Assembly: GCA_900074885.1 (NCBI GenBank)
Contig: FJUW01000012.1
Span: 1,347,841 to 1,411,840 of the forward strand
Origin: Rhynchosporium graminicola
Taxonomy: Eukaryota > Ascomycota > Leotiomycetes > Helotiales > Ploettnerulaceae
Length of the DNA: 64,000 bases
Direction: 5' to 3'
Position numbers and translations under genes: made by a program
Notes under the pieces: generated by a model
What the model saw: the letters and a program-made list of their open reading frames with translations, nothing else
What the model was told of the DNA's origin: nothing
The model's database searches: none
Shown: positions 32,825 to 44,706 of the stretch, in pieces
How positions within the stretch are numbered: the stretch's first letter is position 1
Layout: each line of letters begins with the position of its first letter

Positions 32825-34676
32825 TAGGATACCAGGCGCTGTACTGTGATATTGGCTGGACCTGTCTGTCGTTCCGGAGCTGGGAGGTTGGATGGCCATT
32901 CGTCGTGCACTTCGATGTCTAAGCAGAATGCCAATAATCGAAACTTTTCATGGTCAAATCATATGCTTAACACATTATTTGGGTGTTCATCTCTGTTCTA
33001 TCGTGGCCTCGTGCTCCAGGTAAGTATTTTGGTCATCAAACCTACATGGTCTTGGCATGTTGTTCTCGCTTAACAAAACTCTTAGAAACCATCGATGTTC
33101 GTCTTCTCGGGTTATAGTTTCTATACAGTACTGATAGAGGTTCGAGCGGAACAAGGTTTAGTGGAAATCCATCAGCCCAGAGATCTCGGCTTGTGTGGTC
33201 CCAGATGCAAACTAGGGACATGGCCCTATCAAGCTCTAAAACCACCGCCAGTATTGGATTGTCTGCTTGTGGTTGAATAGCTGCTTAGATGTTATCTATT
33301 ATTGTATGACCGTGAGAAGAGAATCTGCTCTTCAAAAGATTTGAAGTTCGGAGAGCGACCAGACCTCCACGTCCTCCCCAATGTCTATTATCAATGTGTA
33401 ATTCACCCACCTGCTCAGTCCATTCACTAGATTCATCCCGAGCAAGACTTTTTTGGGTAAGTTGTCTTGGATTCCGCTCTTGCAACAAAATACAGGGCTC
33501 CAGAAGCTCTTCACTGAGAAGCAGAGGACCGGATGATCGAACACGACTAATAATCTGGACCCTGCTCCTTCCTCTTCTCTGATTTCATTGAGCTTCTCCT
33601 CTCCTACTCTTTCTTCAAACATCGCCATGTAATCAATACCACATAGAATATTTTTGCTATCAACATCATAACCGACTAACAACATGCCTTTCAGCGACAA
33701 AAAAAAACCAATCCATGGTAGTTGTTTTATACTTCGCCTGCTTGATTCATACTCAAAAGCAAACTAACAAACATCCAAGAACTCTATTTCTTCTGATATA
33801 ACCACACATCTAAGAAAGGGAGTCCAAGTGAGACAGGACCTCAATGTAGACCACGTTGCGGACAGACCAGTAATGCTTGAGTCTCTACGAAACACATTCG
33901 CAACTCAGACATTTAGAGATATTTATAGCTACCTATAAATATGCTTATTTTGATCGGTAAGATAATACATGATGGGAACCTGCTGTAACTTCTTTCGAAT
34001 GAAGGTGGAGACCGGCCTTGGCATGTTGTTCTCGCTAAATTACCCTGGGAAGGCTTGAGAATCAGTCCTGAGCTCAGCTGAGGTCTGCGGCGCAGCTTCA
34101 ACGAACGAAGAACGAGGACTACATTAGATCTTGAAGCATATTAGAAACACGGAGCTCGCTCATGGTATGAAGGGTTTTTGATGTTGAACGGAATAGGTCG
34201 TAAAGAATATTGCCTTGAATTATTTATGGTAATGTTGTCCTGCTTTGCAGCGAGGTTTCAAATCACTTGCGCCAATGTCGTCTGAGACAGGCAGATTTTG
34301 GATCTGATAATGACATATTCATAATACAAGTGTACTGTAAAGATCTTTGCGACTTGCAATTTAACTCTAGTTCAAGCAAATGAAGGTTTTTTTTCCTCAA
34401 GAAATATCATGAAGGGAAAACCAACAGGAAGCAAGTCCCATAGTCTGAAGTCTGAGGGATGGTACAAATTAAACTCTGATACAGAGCCCCTTCATTCGCC
34501 TACAACAATCATTGCAAAGTCATTGATAATACGCCCGTCTGGCAATCGGATCATCCTGCTGTCACCACTGTACAGACACCCCCTTACCTGATACCCCACA
34601 CCGCTCAACACCTCTCAACACCACCCAGCACGACCCAACAGCACCCCCTAACTCCATCCCCAGGTTCCATATCTCA
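32825..34676. other. 1.85-kb interval without a supported gene
   Basis: A minus-strand open frame from ATG 33685 (to 33332; MLLVGYDVDSKNILCG) overlaps another (33285-33488) in a different frame. Neither has family features, so they are not called. TA-rich 3' sequence of the reductase gene lies at the right end. Confidence 0.4.
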
Positions 34677-35351
34677 TCAAACCTTACTATCCGCAGTCTT
34701 GTCCACAACCTTATCCTCGGCCGAAAACTTCATACTAACACTATTAACACAATGTCTCTCATTCGTCGGTGTATCATATCCCTCTCCCTTAAACACATGT
34801 CCCAAATGTCCGCCACAGTTTGAGCACACAATTTCCGTCCTCGCCATCCCCAAAGACCGATCCTCGTGTCTAGTCACCGCACCTGGAATGTTATCAAAAT
34901 AGGCAGGCCATCCGCATCCAGACTTGAATTTGTGGTTGGCTTTGTAGAGAGGCGCGTCACACCCGGCGCAGTTGTAAACGCCTTCTGAGGGCATGTGTTT
35001 GTCGTATTTGCCGGCGAATGGAGCTTCGGTTCCGCCTTGTCTGAGGACACGAAATTGATCTGAGTGAATAATTAGTAGGAATTCGTGTTTAAAACTATGA
35101 GCGGGTGGCGTACCTTTATTGAGAACTGCTCGCCACTCATCATCGGTCTTTTGGACTGGATGAGACATGCTGGATCGGTTGCTGCTACTTGTACCAAAGA
35201 ACGTTGATATGAATGGGAGAGTTGGCCAGAATTTGGTGGCTGATCCTCTTGCGAATGGTTGAAGAGTTTTGTTTTGGGCCGAAACGCGGGCGCTGTAGCT
35301 GCTGAAGGTGAAGAGTGTACGGAGAAGAGTTGGAAAGGTAGGGAAGCGCAT
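34677..35351 (-). CDS. msrB: Methionine-R-sulfoxide reductase (MsrB)
   Basis: Two exons, 35351-35114 and 35059-34677, joined over a 54-bp intron; 206 residues. MsrB reduces the R epimer of methionine sulfoxide in proteins and free Met. Zinc-binding pairs are C110/C113 (CAGC) and C158/C161 (CSNC), the catalytic Cys is C183 in RHCVNSVSMKF, and a possible resolving Cys is C128 in GCGWPAYF; GGHLGHVF supplies the His. The first about 60 residues are Ser/Thr/Phe/Arg-rich and almost free of acidic residues, typical of a mitochondrial presequence. A second in-frame Met at residue 62 (35168), directly before SHPVQKTDDEW where the family core starts, would give a cytosolic form. Divergent from the ArfGAP gene. 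Confidence 0.92.
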   Translation of the reverse strand: MRFPTFPTLLRTLFTFSSYSARVSAQNKTLQPFARGSATKFWPTLPFISTFFGTSSSNRSSMSHPVQKTDDEWRAVLNKGTPPAHSFKHEFLLIIHSDQFRVLRQGGTEAPFAGKYDKHMPSEGVYNCAGCDAPLYKANHKFKSGCGWPAYFDNIPGAVTRHEDRSLGMARTEIVCSNCGGHLGHVFKGEGYDTPTNERHCVNSVSMKFSAEDKVVDKTADSKV

Positions 35352-35709
35352 TGAGGTGTTATGGAACTTTAGAGATGAATGAATCAGGTGGGTGTCAAGT
35401 GGAAAAGTGTATGATATTCGGTCCTATATTGGAGGCACAGGTATTTCAAATGTTCCAATGTCATCTTCCCCCACCAATCATGATGTCAGTGAAGGCGATC
35501 CCGCTGGATAACTTATTTCAGCCACCCGACAGTCCGACCCTGTCGATTTCTTGAGCACAGCCACTGTTTAAGGTTACGCTTTCATCGATCTGGAATCAAG
35601 GCCGACGGGGCTTTAGCAAACACAACCATCAACGCAATTCCAACGCCCACTCGCACGCCGAATTTGATTACCAACCTTTCTCGGATTTGATCTACAATCG
35701 GGCGCAGAT
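35352..35709. other. Divergent promoter between msrB and the ArfGAP gene
   Basis: Only 358 bp separate the two start codons, so both promoters must overlap or lie close together. No clear TATA box or repeated motif is seen. Confidence 0.5.
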
Positions 35710-37454
35710 ATGTCACGCAGACCACCACCGAATCCAGCTGCTGAGCGCGCAGCGCAGAATACCCAGACGATCAAGAGTTTATTGAAATTAGAGGGGAACA
35801 AGACATGTGCGGATTGCAAGAGAAATAAGCGTCAGTTGTAAAAGCTGTTGTCCCCAGCTTCATATTCTCATTGTCGTATTTGGACTGACAATATCGTTTG
35901 GCAGATCCAAGATGGGCAAGCTGGAATTTAGGTGTATTTGTCTGCATAAGATGTTCCGGTATTCATCGTGGAATGGGGACACATATCAGCAGAGTCAAAT
36001 CCGTCGATCTCGATTCCTGGACAGATGAACAACTACAGAGTGTATTGAAATGGGGAAATTCGAGAGCGAACAAATATTGGGAAGCAAAACTGGCACCAGG
36101 ACACGTACCGTCCGAGTCGAAGATCGAGAACTTCATTAGGACAAAATACGAATCGAAGAGATGGGTTATGGAAGGACCTATACCGGATCCCTCAACCCTT
36201 GATGCTGAGGGCGATGATGATGTGCCGCTGAGTCTGGTCAAAGAGAAACATGCGATTGAACGATCGAATTCACAAAGAGCTTCTGGGGGACAAGCTGGAC
36301 CGTCACAAGTCAGGAGAGCACCGCAGCAAGATTTATTCGCTGACGATGCCCCGATCCAAAGAGCTAGTTCTGCTGCAGCAGTTCCATCTAGACCACCTCC
36401 AAAATCCGAACCTGCCCCTCCCAAACAGACGAAACCTGCGGACTCTCTTCTCGGCCTGGACTTCTTTGGTACTGAAGCCCCTCCGCCAAATCGACCTTCC
36501 AGCGCGGCTCCAACTCCAGGAACCCAGTCACGACCGGACTTGAAGCAATCGATCCTTTCCCTCTACGCCTCTGCCCCTCGATCAAAACCTCAGCAGCAAC
36601 CTTCTCATGCTTCCCAGGGATCGTTTGGTGGTATGCAATCACCACAGCAGTCACCCCCACCTACCCAAAGTAGCTTTGGTGGGATGAATGACGCTTTCAG
36701 CAGCTTGAGCTTCTCCAGCCAAGCTTCTACCATGCAGGCTCCTCCAAAGCAATCCGCATTCTCAGGTTTGGGTAATTTATCAAGCTACCAGAAAGCCCCA
36801 ACCCAAGTCTCCTCTCCACCAACCAACCTTGGAGGCGGTAGTTTCTTTGATACCAAGCCCACTCCAGCACCGGCTCAGCCTACTCGCGGATTCGGTTCAT
36901 CAAGTGGCTTTGGAGCTTACGATTCCGCCCCTGGCATGTCACCAGCTCCTATCTCGAAGTCAAGCTCCGCCGCGGATGACTTATTCGATTTCTCCACACC
37001 CTCCCAACCAGCAGCTAAGCCCATGGTCGCCTCACCTACAACTAATCATCCGTCCGTGTTCAACCTCTCACAACCCGCTCCAGCAGCACCACCGAAACCT
37101 CAATCACCGCAAGCAGCCACAAGCGGCTGGGGTAGCAACGATGCATGGGGATCGAACGACGCATGGGGGTCCACAGCAAAGACAAGCCCTATAATGAGTA
37201 AACCAGCACCTCAACCAGCAGCCGCGCAGGATTTTGGCTGGGGTTCTGGAGGAACATCTTTGGCGAACCAAAGTATCATGCCGGGAGGCAGTGGTGGATT
37301 CAGTACGGGAAGCAGTGCGCCGCCGAAGGTCAGTGCTGATGATGATTTTGGGGGTTGGAGTAGTGCTGCTCCTGTTACGCCTGCGGCTGGAAATACCAAG
37401 GCAAAGCCGGCTTACGGCGCGAGTGAAGACCTGTTTTCCAATGTTTGGGAATAA
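35710..37454 (+). CDS. ArfGAP-domain protein (AGE2/SMAP-like)
   Basis: Exons 35710-35830 and 35905-37454, with a 74-bp intron whose splicing creates His41 in the junction KRNK-HPRWASW; 556 residues. The N-terminal domain has the zinc finger C33-x2-C36-x17-C54-x2-C57 and the arginine finger in GIHRGMGTH (Arg62), the residues needed to speed GTP hydrolysis by Arf. The rest is a low-complexity Pro/Ser/Gln/Gly tail with repeated GWGSNDAWGS-type and SSFGGM-type units, typical of coat- or cargo-adaptor interaction tails. Yeast relatives (Age2, Gts1-type) work in vesicle traffic from the Golgi and endosomes. A single domain with no PH or ankyrin parts argues against ASAP/ACAP types. Confidence 0.88.
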
Positions 37455-37903
37455 GCTTGACTACAACTAGAGGCCTCATAGCCAGCGTAACTTTGGTAAA
37501 ACAAACGTGTCTGCCAGCCTATGATATTTACGGATACACCTCCACAACTTTCCACAAATTTCCATCTCTACCAGAAGGCCCATATAAAGCTTCGTGACAT
37601 GTAGATCAAGTTCATGTCCAAACCCAACGCCTTTGCTATGCTGCCATATGTCCTGGACAGTACGATACAATATAATACCAAAACTGTCCTATCCTCACCA
37701 TGCGGACGCCTCTGGAATTTTCGCCCTTGACTTCTCCACCAACCATTCCGTACCCTCGTTCCATCCAATATCCACGCTTACTTGGCTTCTGCATTCTATG
37801 CCGTATGCCATACTGTCTGCGTATTCCCGTCTCACGCAGGTTACACTGTGCCGCATCGAATCCTAGCTTGCCCATCTCTCGTGATGTCCCACCAGGTCTT
37901 CGC
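37455..37903. other. Convergent 3' region of ArfGAP and SFT1 genes
   Basis: 449 bp with no coding signal supported by family or splice evidence. It holds the two 3' untranslated regions. Confidence 0.5.
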
Positions 37904-38307
37904 TCAAACGAACAACCCCCAAATAAACCACAACAAGATAACCGTTCCGATAATCATTCCGCTAAGCTTGAAAATAGCGACTTTATTCCCACTCGCAGCC
38001 ATACGACCTAACCTTCCCGCTGAGCCTTTCAGACTCGTGCTCATGGAGGAGAATTTGCTTGACTATCTTGCATATTAGCCTACGTCTCACAACCGATAAA
38101 GCTATTTCGTTTCTGTGCTCCTATATAAAACGGAACAGTAGGAGGCAAGGGGAAGGAGGAGGGGGCAAGTACAGTATCATCAATCACATCCTGCGATCTC
38201 GCATTGTCGTAGATATCTACCGTTACACCTCTTAATGCTGTGACTTTTGCTGAGAGCTCGGACAGCCGAGAGTTGTTCTGGCGTTCGCGTTCGTAGGCGT
38301 CTGACAT
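37904..38307 (-). CDS. SFT1: SFT1-type Golgi SNARE
   Basis: Two exons, 38307-38173 and 38062-37904, with a 110-bp intron (GTACTT donor, TAG acceptor after GATAG). The product is 97 residues, the same length as yeast Sft1. It starts MSDAYERERQNNSRLSEL, contains the short SNARE helix (LSAKVTALRGVTVDIYDNARSQDVIDDT-S-SKFSSMSTSLKGSAGRL) and ends in a hydrophobic C-terminal anchor (VAIFKLSGMIIGTVILLWF). This Qc SNARE works in retrograde transport within the Golgi. Without the intron the exon-1 frame runs on into a spurious tail, so automatic callers may miss the membrane anchor. A longer in-frame start exists upstream (38406), but MSDAYERE is the likely family start. Confidence 0.85.
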
Positions 38308-39235
38308 TTTGGATCGGGTAGTCTTTTGTTTTGGAGATGTTCTGTTTCCTCTCTGTCGGTCTGCTTTCGGACTGGGCAGTGGCGCCTGATGCCAGTCAGG
38401 ATGCAAGGGGCGCGAGACGGTGAGGAATAAAGCACGTGGATCTGGATTTGGGATGGGATGGACAAGTCGAGAGCGGGTTTAAGGTTCAGGGAGGCAAGTT
38501 GTGGTTGTTGATCCGGATGGGGCGGTCGAAGGTGGAAGGATGTCTTGTTTCAACCGAGTGTCGTTGTTCGGGAGGTTCGCTGAGGCGCCTGAGCAAGAGA
38601 TGGATGGATTGTTCTTTGGACGTGCCCGGCAGATGGCGGATCGAGTCAAGGACGATATAGTGAGTAGGTTGTCGTGCTATACATTGAGCAGGTGAAACGT
38701 TTGTGATGTATAAAACCTACGAGTACCTGATGCGTTCATGCGAGGTCTGGACGTGGTTGCGAAAGCGAATGAAGTACCATTAGATACTGATCTTAATCAA
38801 TGCCAAGTCCGCATGGGTGGCTCAGCTGACCGAACTCGTGGCTGTCTGTCTGTCGACATCATACCTAGGTACCTCTTCAGACTGTAAGCACAAATCCATC
38901 CTCGTATTTGTAATAGCAAGTCTTTCTAGTTTCTCTCTCAAAGAACATGGCATTTTCTCAGAGTACCAGGACAAAACTTGGACGATTGGGGCCATTGAAA
39001 GCATAATACTCGCTCCACTAACAGCACTCTATTCAAGCCTCCGACACTATCGTCATATCGCGGCATAGCTAGAATCCTTGCACACCCGGATAGTCTTTCC
39101 TTAGAGCCGCAAACTACCCCACCAGCACCTACCATTATTTCCCTTCCACAACGTATCAAAGCTGTCACAATCGGCGCAATAGCAGAAATCCCATCCCCGC
39201 CACTTCCCAGCTTGTTCAGATCTCTCGAGCCAAGC
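38308..39235. other. Divergent promoter region between SFT1 and YSC84
   Basis: 928 bp separate the start codons. No further gene is supported. Small open frames here (for example 38817-39068) have no recognisable features. Confidence 0.5.
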
Positions 39236-40659
39236 ATGGGTATTCATAACCCCCTTCCGTCGTCTATGGCGTGTAAGTGCTCCCTGAAGTATCTTCGGAG
39301 ACTTTTGGCCGTAAACTGACGTGCCTCGCAGCGGAATGTAAGAAATGCGGCAAGATTCTAGCTTCCTTCGTCGACCCTCGACAGGCTTTCGGTCCAGATA
39401 AGATCATTCCTCCTCAAGTCCTTGCAAATGCAAAGGTACGTTCCCTCTACAGAATTTGCGCCACTCTCCTATGATATCAATAGCTAATCGGAAGCTTAGG
39501 GACTCGCGATCCTCACAGTCATCAAAGCAGGCTTTCTCGGCTCAGCACGATATGGAAATGGAATAGTCGTCGCCCGCCTATCAGATGGGACATGGAGTGC
39601 TCCTTCAGCTATTGGAACCGGTGGAGCCGGATTCGGTGGACAGATCGGTTTCGAACTCACAGACTTCGTCTTCATCCTGAACGATGCTGCGGCAGTACGG
39701 ACATTCTCGCAAGCTGGATCCCTTACACTCGGTGGCAATGTCTCGATAGCTGCTGGACCAGTAGGACGGAATGCCGAAGCTGCAGGAGCGGCGAGCATGA
39801 AGGGCGTAGCTGGTATCTTCAGTTACAGCAAGACGAAGGGATTGTTCGCCGGTGTCAGTTTGGAAGGAAGTGCTATTATTGAGCGACGAGATGCGAACGA
39901 AAAGCTCTATGGTCAACGATACACGGCTACCCAGCTTCTGCAGGGATCCGTACGCCCACCACCTGCTGCTCAGCCGCTAATGAATATCCTAAACTCGAGG
40001 GTATTTGCTGGAATATCGGGATCTGATGATGCGACATATAACGATGTCCCGATATATGACGACAGGCATGATGATGTTGTCTGGGAAGGGAGGAAAGGAA
40101 GCGCATTTGGAGAAGGTGTCCGGAGAGATCGCACAGGAAGTGTCAATGCCCAGGATAACGACTACGTATACCGCGATGGGCCGAAGCGCGCGAGTACATG
40201 GGCGGATGACATCTACGACCGACCTACAGGAGGTGCTTCTAGAATTAATTCCTTCAATACAGGCGCGAGCAACACATCTGGTCGAGGACGTGGTGGTTTC
40301 CAGGACGATTATGTCTACTCGGATAATCCGCGCAGCCCTACAGGAACAATGGGCTGCGGCAAAATTGGTCCTGGAAGGCCCTCGGCGCCGAAACCTCTTT
40401 TCCAAAGCAAAACTGGATCGCTGCGTGATAACGAAGCAGTCGCTTTATTCACTTTCGATGGTGAGCAACCCGGTGATCTGGGCTTCAAGAAGGGAGATGT
40501 TATTCAGGTTACAAAGAAGACTGAGAGTACGAATGACTGGTGGTATGTTAAACTTTCCTTCAAGATTTATGGTTCAAACTATTTACATATACCAGGACTG
40601 GAATTATTGGTACGAAAACCGGCATTTTCCCAGCCAACTACGTCGAGATGAAGAAATAG
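39236..40659 (+). CDS. YSC84: SYLF-SH3 actin patch protein (YSC84/LSB3-like)
   Basis: Four exons: 39236-39272, 39332-39435, 39500-40542, 40596-40659; 415 residues. The N-terminal SYLF domain is clear (MGIHNPLPSSMASECKKCGK ... GLAILTVIKAGFLGSARYGNGIVVARL ... WSAPSAIGTGGAGFGGQIG ... FSQAGSLTLGGNVSIAAGPVGRNAEA ... FSYSKTKGLFAGVSLEGS), a lipid- and actin-binding module. A disordered, charged linker of about 150 residues follows. An SH3 domain ends the protein (EAVALFTFDGEQPGDLGFKKGDVI ... NDWWTG ... GIFPANYVEMKK), with the last intron falling inside it. Yeast Ysc84 and Lsb3 bind Las17 and bundle actin at endocytic sites. The first exon codes for only 12 residues plus one base. Confidence 0.92.
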
Positions 40660-42376
40660 AGCGTTTATTGTCTTCAACAGTCCTCCGGCCCATATACTCG
40701 ATCCTGTTCACCAAACTCGCACTATTTAAGACCCTCCTGCGCTAAGCTCGGGGATGAAAGTCTTTTATCAAAACCATTTCATCGCGGACTCGGAAGGTTC
40801 TCTCGGTTGAATAAACTCTTTCACATACATGTCATCTTCATCTTCGCCTTGAATATTCATTTTTTGCAAAGGAAACTTTAGAGGACTGGAATCGAATTTT
40901 TAACAATTGCAATGGCGTTTTGGGTGGCGGGGGTGTTTTATTAAGTTCTATCTATGTATCTGCGTACGCGCGTCACTTGCGAGTCTTTCTATATCATCCT
41001 ACTCTACTGAGCTATCTGATTCACCCTTTCCTCTTTACTTTCGTGAGGAATATCCAGGGCTATGTGGTAGTCCCTCAGCGCTCCACTTCTCGAGTCTTCC
41101 CGTCCATGCCAGGAAGGTCACAAAGATTGGTGCTCGAGGTAAGCTGTTACATAAGACCATAGACTGATGAAAATGGGTAATATACACAGCTTCCTGTACA
41201 TAGGTATTTCACTAAAATGCACCATAAGAATCTAGATTATAGTCTGAGTCCTCATAAATTTATCGCCTGCCACCCGAAACCAAGGATTAGATTGGATCAT
41301 CAGTTCCTGAATATCATGTTAAATTAATCGCTACATATACCGCTTTAATCGTATATTAACACCTCGCGACCTCACTCAGATCACTTGAATTGATATTTCT
41401 ATAATCTTCATTGGCTGCGTAGACTGGGTTCTCGAAATCTTCGCCTTGGCTACTGCCACTAACATACGCAATATACAATTATCTTCTTGATGTTCTTTGC
41501 TTCGGCGCCGGCCCTATTACCTTCGCTTTATTTCAGAGTGTAGTTCAGCATTTACTAGTTAGTATTCATACTATACAAACAGTCCCTCGATGTACCAGCA
41601 AATTGCACCATCACTACGAAGTATAGATTCTGGCGAGATCAGATTTCGTGTAATGGTAGCCCTGCTTCTGCCATGATCCTGAGATTCGAGATCTCGTACT
41701 TATCCCACCCCTCCTTATATCTCCCATGTTTGTCTGGACATTGTGTATACTATATTACTACCTGCAGAGCTCTGCTGATGAATAATACTTCGCTGACAGA
41801 GGAGCTTATAGTTGGCTGACTCATTGGTATGTATTCTAAGGCTTCCCCAGAACACTTTTCTGGGTTGGAGACTGGTATTAATAATAACCCTCCTCTGCTA
41901 ATTTCGCTTTTCCGCGCTGGTTTTTTATTTTTTTTTCCCTGCCATCGTCCTTCCGACGATGCATCTCCTCGCATTTAGTGTTATTTATTTCTTCTTGCCT
42001 CTTCTCTCGCGACATCGATATTTTTCTTGTACATGCTGATCATCAGGTCCCGGCTCGGGGGATTGTGCTGTGCAATAGCTCGATCTTGCATATGGTAGAA
42101 TGGTGCGCAATTTGTGAGCCGTTAACACTTCCACACCACCGTGAGGACTGACCTTTTAGTGCCATCACTGAAGTATAGAGCCCGAAGGAAGGGTAGATTT
42201 TGCGTCGTTTCCTTCCTGCAATGTGCGAGATGTTGAGAGAGCAGTCGAGGTCTATAGGGAGATCGTTCATGCTGTTTGGTATTGAAGTTGGCGGGAGCAC
42301 ATCTTGAGCTGTCTACTTTTTGTAAGTCGGTACAACGATCTGTTCTAGCTGGTTGGATTTGAGCTCGTGCAAGACT
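40660..42376. other. Intergenic stretch downstream of YSC84
   Basis: About 1.7 kb, A/T-rich, with no gene that I can support. The first about 250 bp are the 3' region of YSC84. A poly-T run lies near 41925-41940. Confidence 0.45.
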
Positions 42377-42720
42377 TCACTGACACCATAGAACCACGTC
42401 TCGGTCATTGATTAAGCTCTCCCTCTCTTCTTTTACTCCACTGAAAACCAAGCAAGAAGGTGCAAATCCGATCAGTGCATCCTTCCAAAGCGATCTGTAA
42501 CCACCATCTTTCAGCGCCAGAGAGACATGAAGAAGAACAACGGCAGGAGTGACGGCCATAAGGACCATGAACATAACTGATACAAAGTGATGCTCGATGT
42601 ACCTGCAAGCGAGACGGACCAGGTAAGAAGGATCCGTGACGATCGGGTATACGGAAAGATGCGAGATTGGATCCAGTGACCTCTGGTGCCGATTGCAAGC
42701 TGAACAGGATTCAGTGTATC
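42377..42720 (-). CDS. Unresolved membrane-protein-like coding fragment
   Basis: On the minus strand from about 42720 a frame reads ACNRHQRSLDPISHL, then YIEHHFVSVMFMVLMAVTPAVVLLHVSLAL (a good membrane helix), then KDGGYRSLWKDALIGF and a charged tail to the stop at 42377. Codon choice and composition look like real protein. Upstream, the minus-strand frame at 43165-43533 and possible short exons around 43560-43640 (MKGEAVKDFEGEG) might belong to the same gene through several introns, but I could not find one consistent set. It may be a fragmented gene or the 3' exon of one. No family recognised. Confidence 0.3.
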
Positions 42721-44706
42721 ATGAGCAGTGATCTAAGGCCAGCCAAGGGTCAGCATACAAAGATTTCAATGAAGGACACTGTAATAAACCGGGAAAGCGA
42801 ATAGATGGAGATGACCTACATGAGGCCCGGAAGCCACTTTGAGATTGTGGATGAAACGACTACGAAGGAGAATTGTCATTGTGGAAAACAATGTAGTTAA
42901 GCTCTGTGCCCAGCCCCATCATTTGAGCAAAAATACACTGCCTACCCTACCTAGGCTCGGCTAGGTAAAAGCTAGTGCCTGTGGCGTCGATCAGAGGTTA
43001 TCATTTAGAAACCTCTTCATCGGTGAAAAAGGTGGCTGGGATTGACAAACTGTAGGGCCCTGCTGAATATGCTAATTTCAATGTCGTAAATTTTCAAATC
43101 ATTTCGAAATCATCATAGCAGAATCCTGGCCTATCTTTCATGTCTTCCTCTCCTTTAATGACTTTTAATCTGCCTTGTGTAGTGGAATAATAAGTATGAT
43201 TTGCCTTTGAATTCCAGTATTCTCGCTTGTCAAAATCGGTGGGGTACCTGTATTCTTCCGATGGAGAAGATACGACTCTGTTGAAACCGCATACTCCTGC
43301 AATACGAAGTACCTGTGGATGCTCATAGGTAGACCAGATAAGTGAGAGAGGGTGAGTGGGGTGGCATGCGAGACACTAATCATAAGAAATACTGTAGAAT
43401 ATTTTTCTGGCCCTTCCCCTAGTACTATCAACAGGATGAACCATGCAATCTTGACCTGCGTAGGCAGATAATTGACAGTTGATTTGAAACACAGGTAGTT
43501 CTCGATGTAAACAATACCTACCTTGCCAAGCATTCGCTTCGCCTCCTGTTCTCTCGCTTATGCACCTCCTTTAATCTCGGAGATCCTCCCTCTCCTTCAA
43601 AATCCTTCACCGCTTCACCCTTCATGATTCTATGCGCGTGACACTTGGCGAGTATTTTGCTTATCAAAGATAATTCCTGTTGATGTAGGATCTTTTATAC
43701 GTATAGCCCTCAAATGAGTTGCCATCCCAACTTTATCTACTATCTCATTAATGGTGCTTCTCGTGGTATTGGGGCGACCATTCCGCAATGATTCGCAAAA
43801 TAGAGCGCAAGGATGTATTCAGTTTGGCATAGACGAATGACTTGTAGAGAATGTGCGGGTAAGACTCGAGACTGCCAAGCTACATCGCATCGTTGTGGGT
43901 ATGTCGGTAAAAGAGAGCTTCTAGGAGAACTTTGAAGTTGTATGTTTTTCTCTTTTTTGTCTTTTGCTTGTGTGGAAATTTATGACTTTCATAATTTCAA
44001 TCAGACCTACGATCCCATATACAAGTTCAAAATATACCCGGTCTTGACTGGTATGGAGTTCTATTCTGTCGTCTCCTTCCACCTCTTTCTTTTGATTTAA
44101 TTATCTACCTGGGTCCTGGGTGCAGGGAGCATGCAGCTGCAATTGCCCAATTTTGATGGCAAGGGGGCTATCTATATCTTTTAAAGTAACTCTTTGGCAT
44201 CACCGATGAGTCGTTTCATCTGTACTTGAGCTTGCATTAGTTCGTTGGACAGAAATACGGCTTCAGCCAAGGCTTATTAAGCGAAGACAGATCGCCGCTT
44301 CGCAAGTATAGTGAACAACAAGTTGATTCCATACATCTACGGCCCCACTAGAGCGTTCAGAGTAAGGACTGCAGAAGACACATGCCTGAGTTCTGGATTG
44401 AGGCGAAATGTTCATGGGTGTTTGAAGTTTCGGGACTAGGAGAGATATGTACACGTCTTATGCCTCCAAGAAATTATGAAAGTTCCAATCCACCACTGTA
44501 CTGTAAAACTCGCATGAGGTGTCGCCATCCCGTGCGTTCAAGAAAGAATACAAAGCTCTGATCCACCACCGTAAGCAAGTCGTATCCCACCAATTCCTCC
44601 CTTCCCGTCACTAACCCACGTCCAGACCCGACCGATCCAAAATTCCCCTGCTCTCTCTGAGTGCAAGATCTTTATTTCGTGTTCTCGGTCCATCGAGAAA
44701 TCCATC
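42721..44706. other. Interval with possible upstream exons, otherwise nothing recognised
   Basis: Contains several GTAGGT...CAG pairs on the minus strand (for example between 43640 and 43165) that could delimit short exons of the gene ending at 42377. No transposon, tRNA or conserved protein is seen. Confidence 0.3.

Noticed and set aside
33285..33685. Overlapping minus-strand frames (MLLVGYDVDSKNILCG... and MLQERNPRQLTQ...)
   Set aside because: Two frames compete over the same DNA, no intron links them convincingly, no family recognised.
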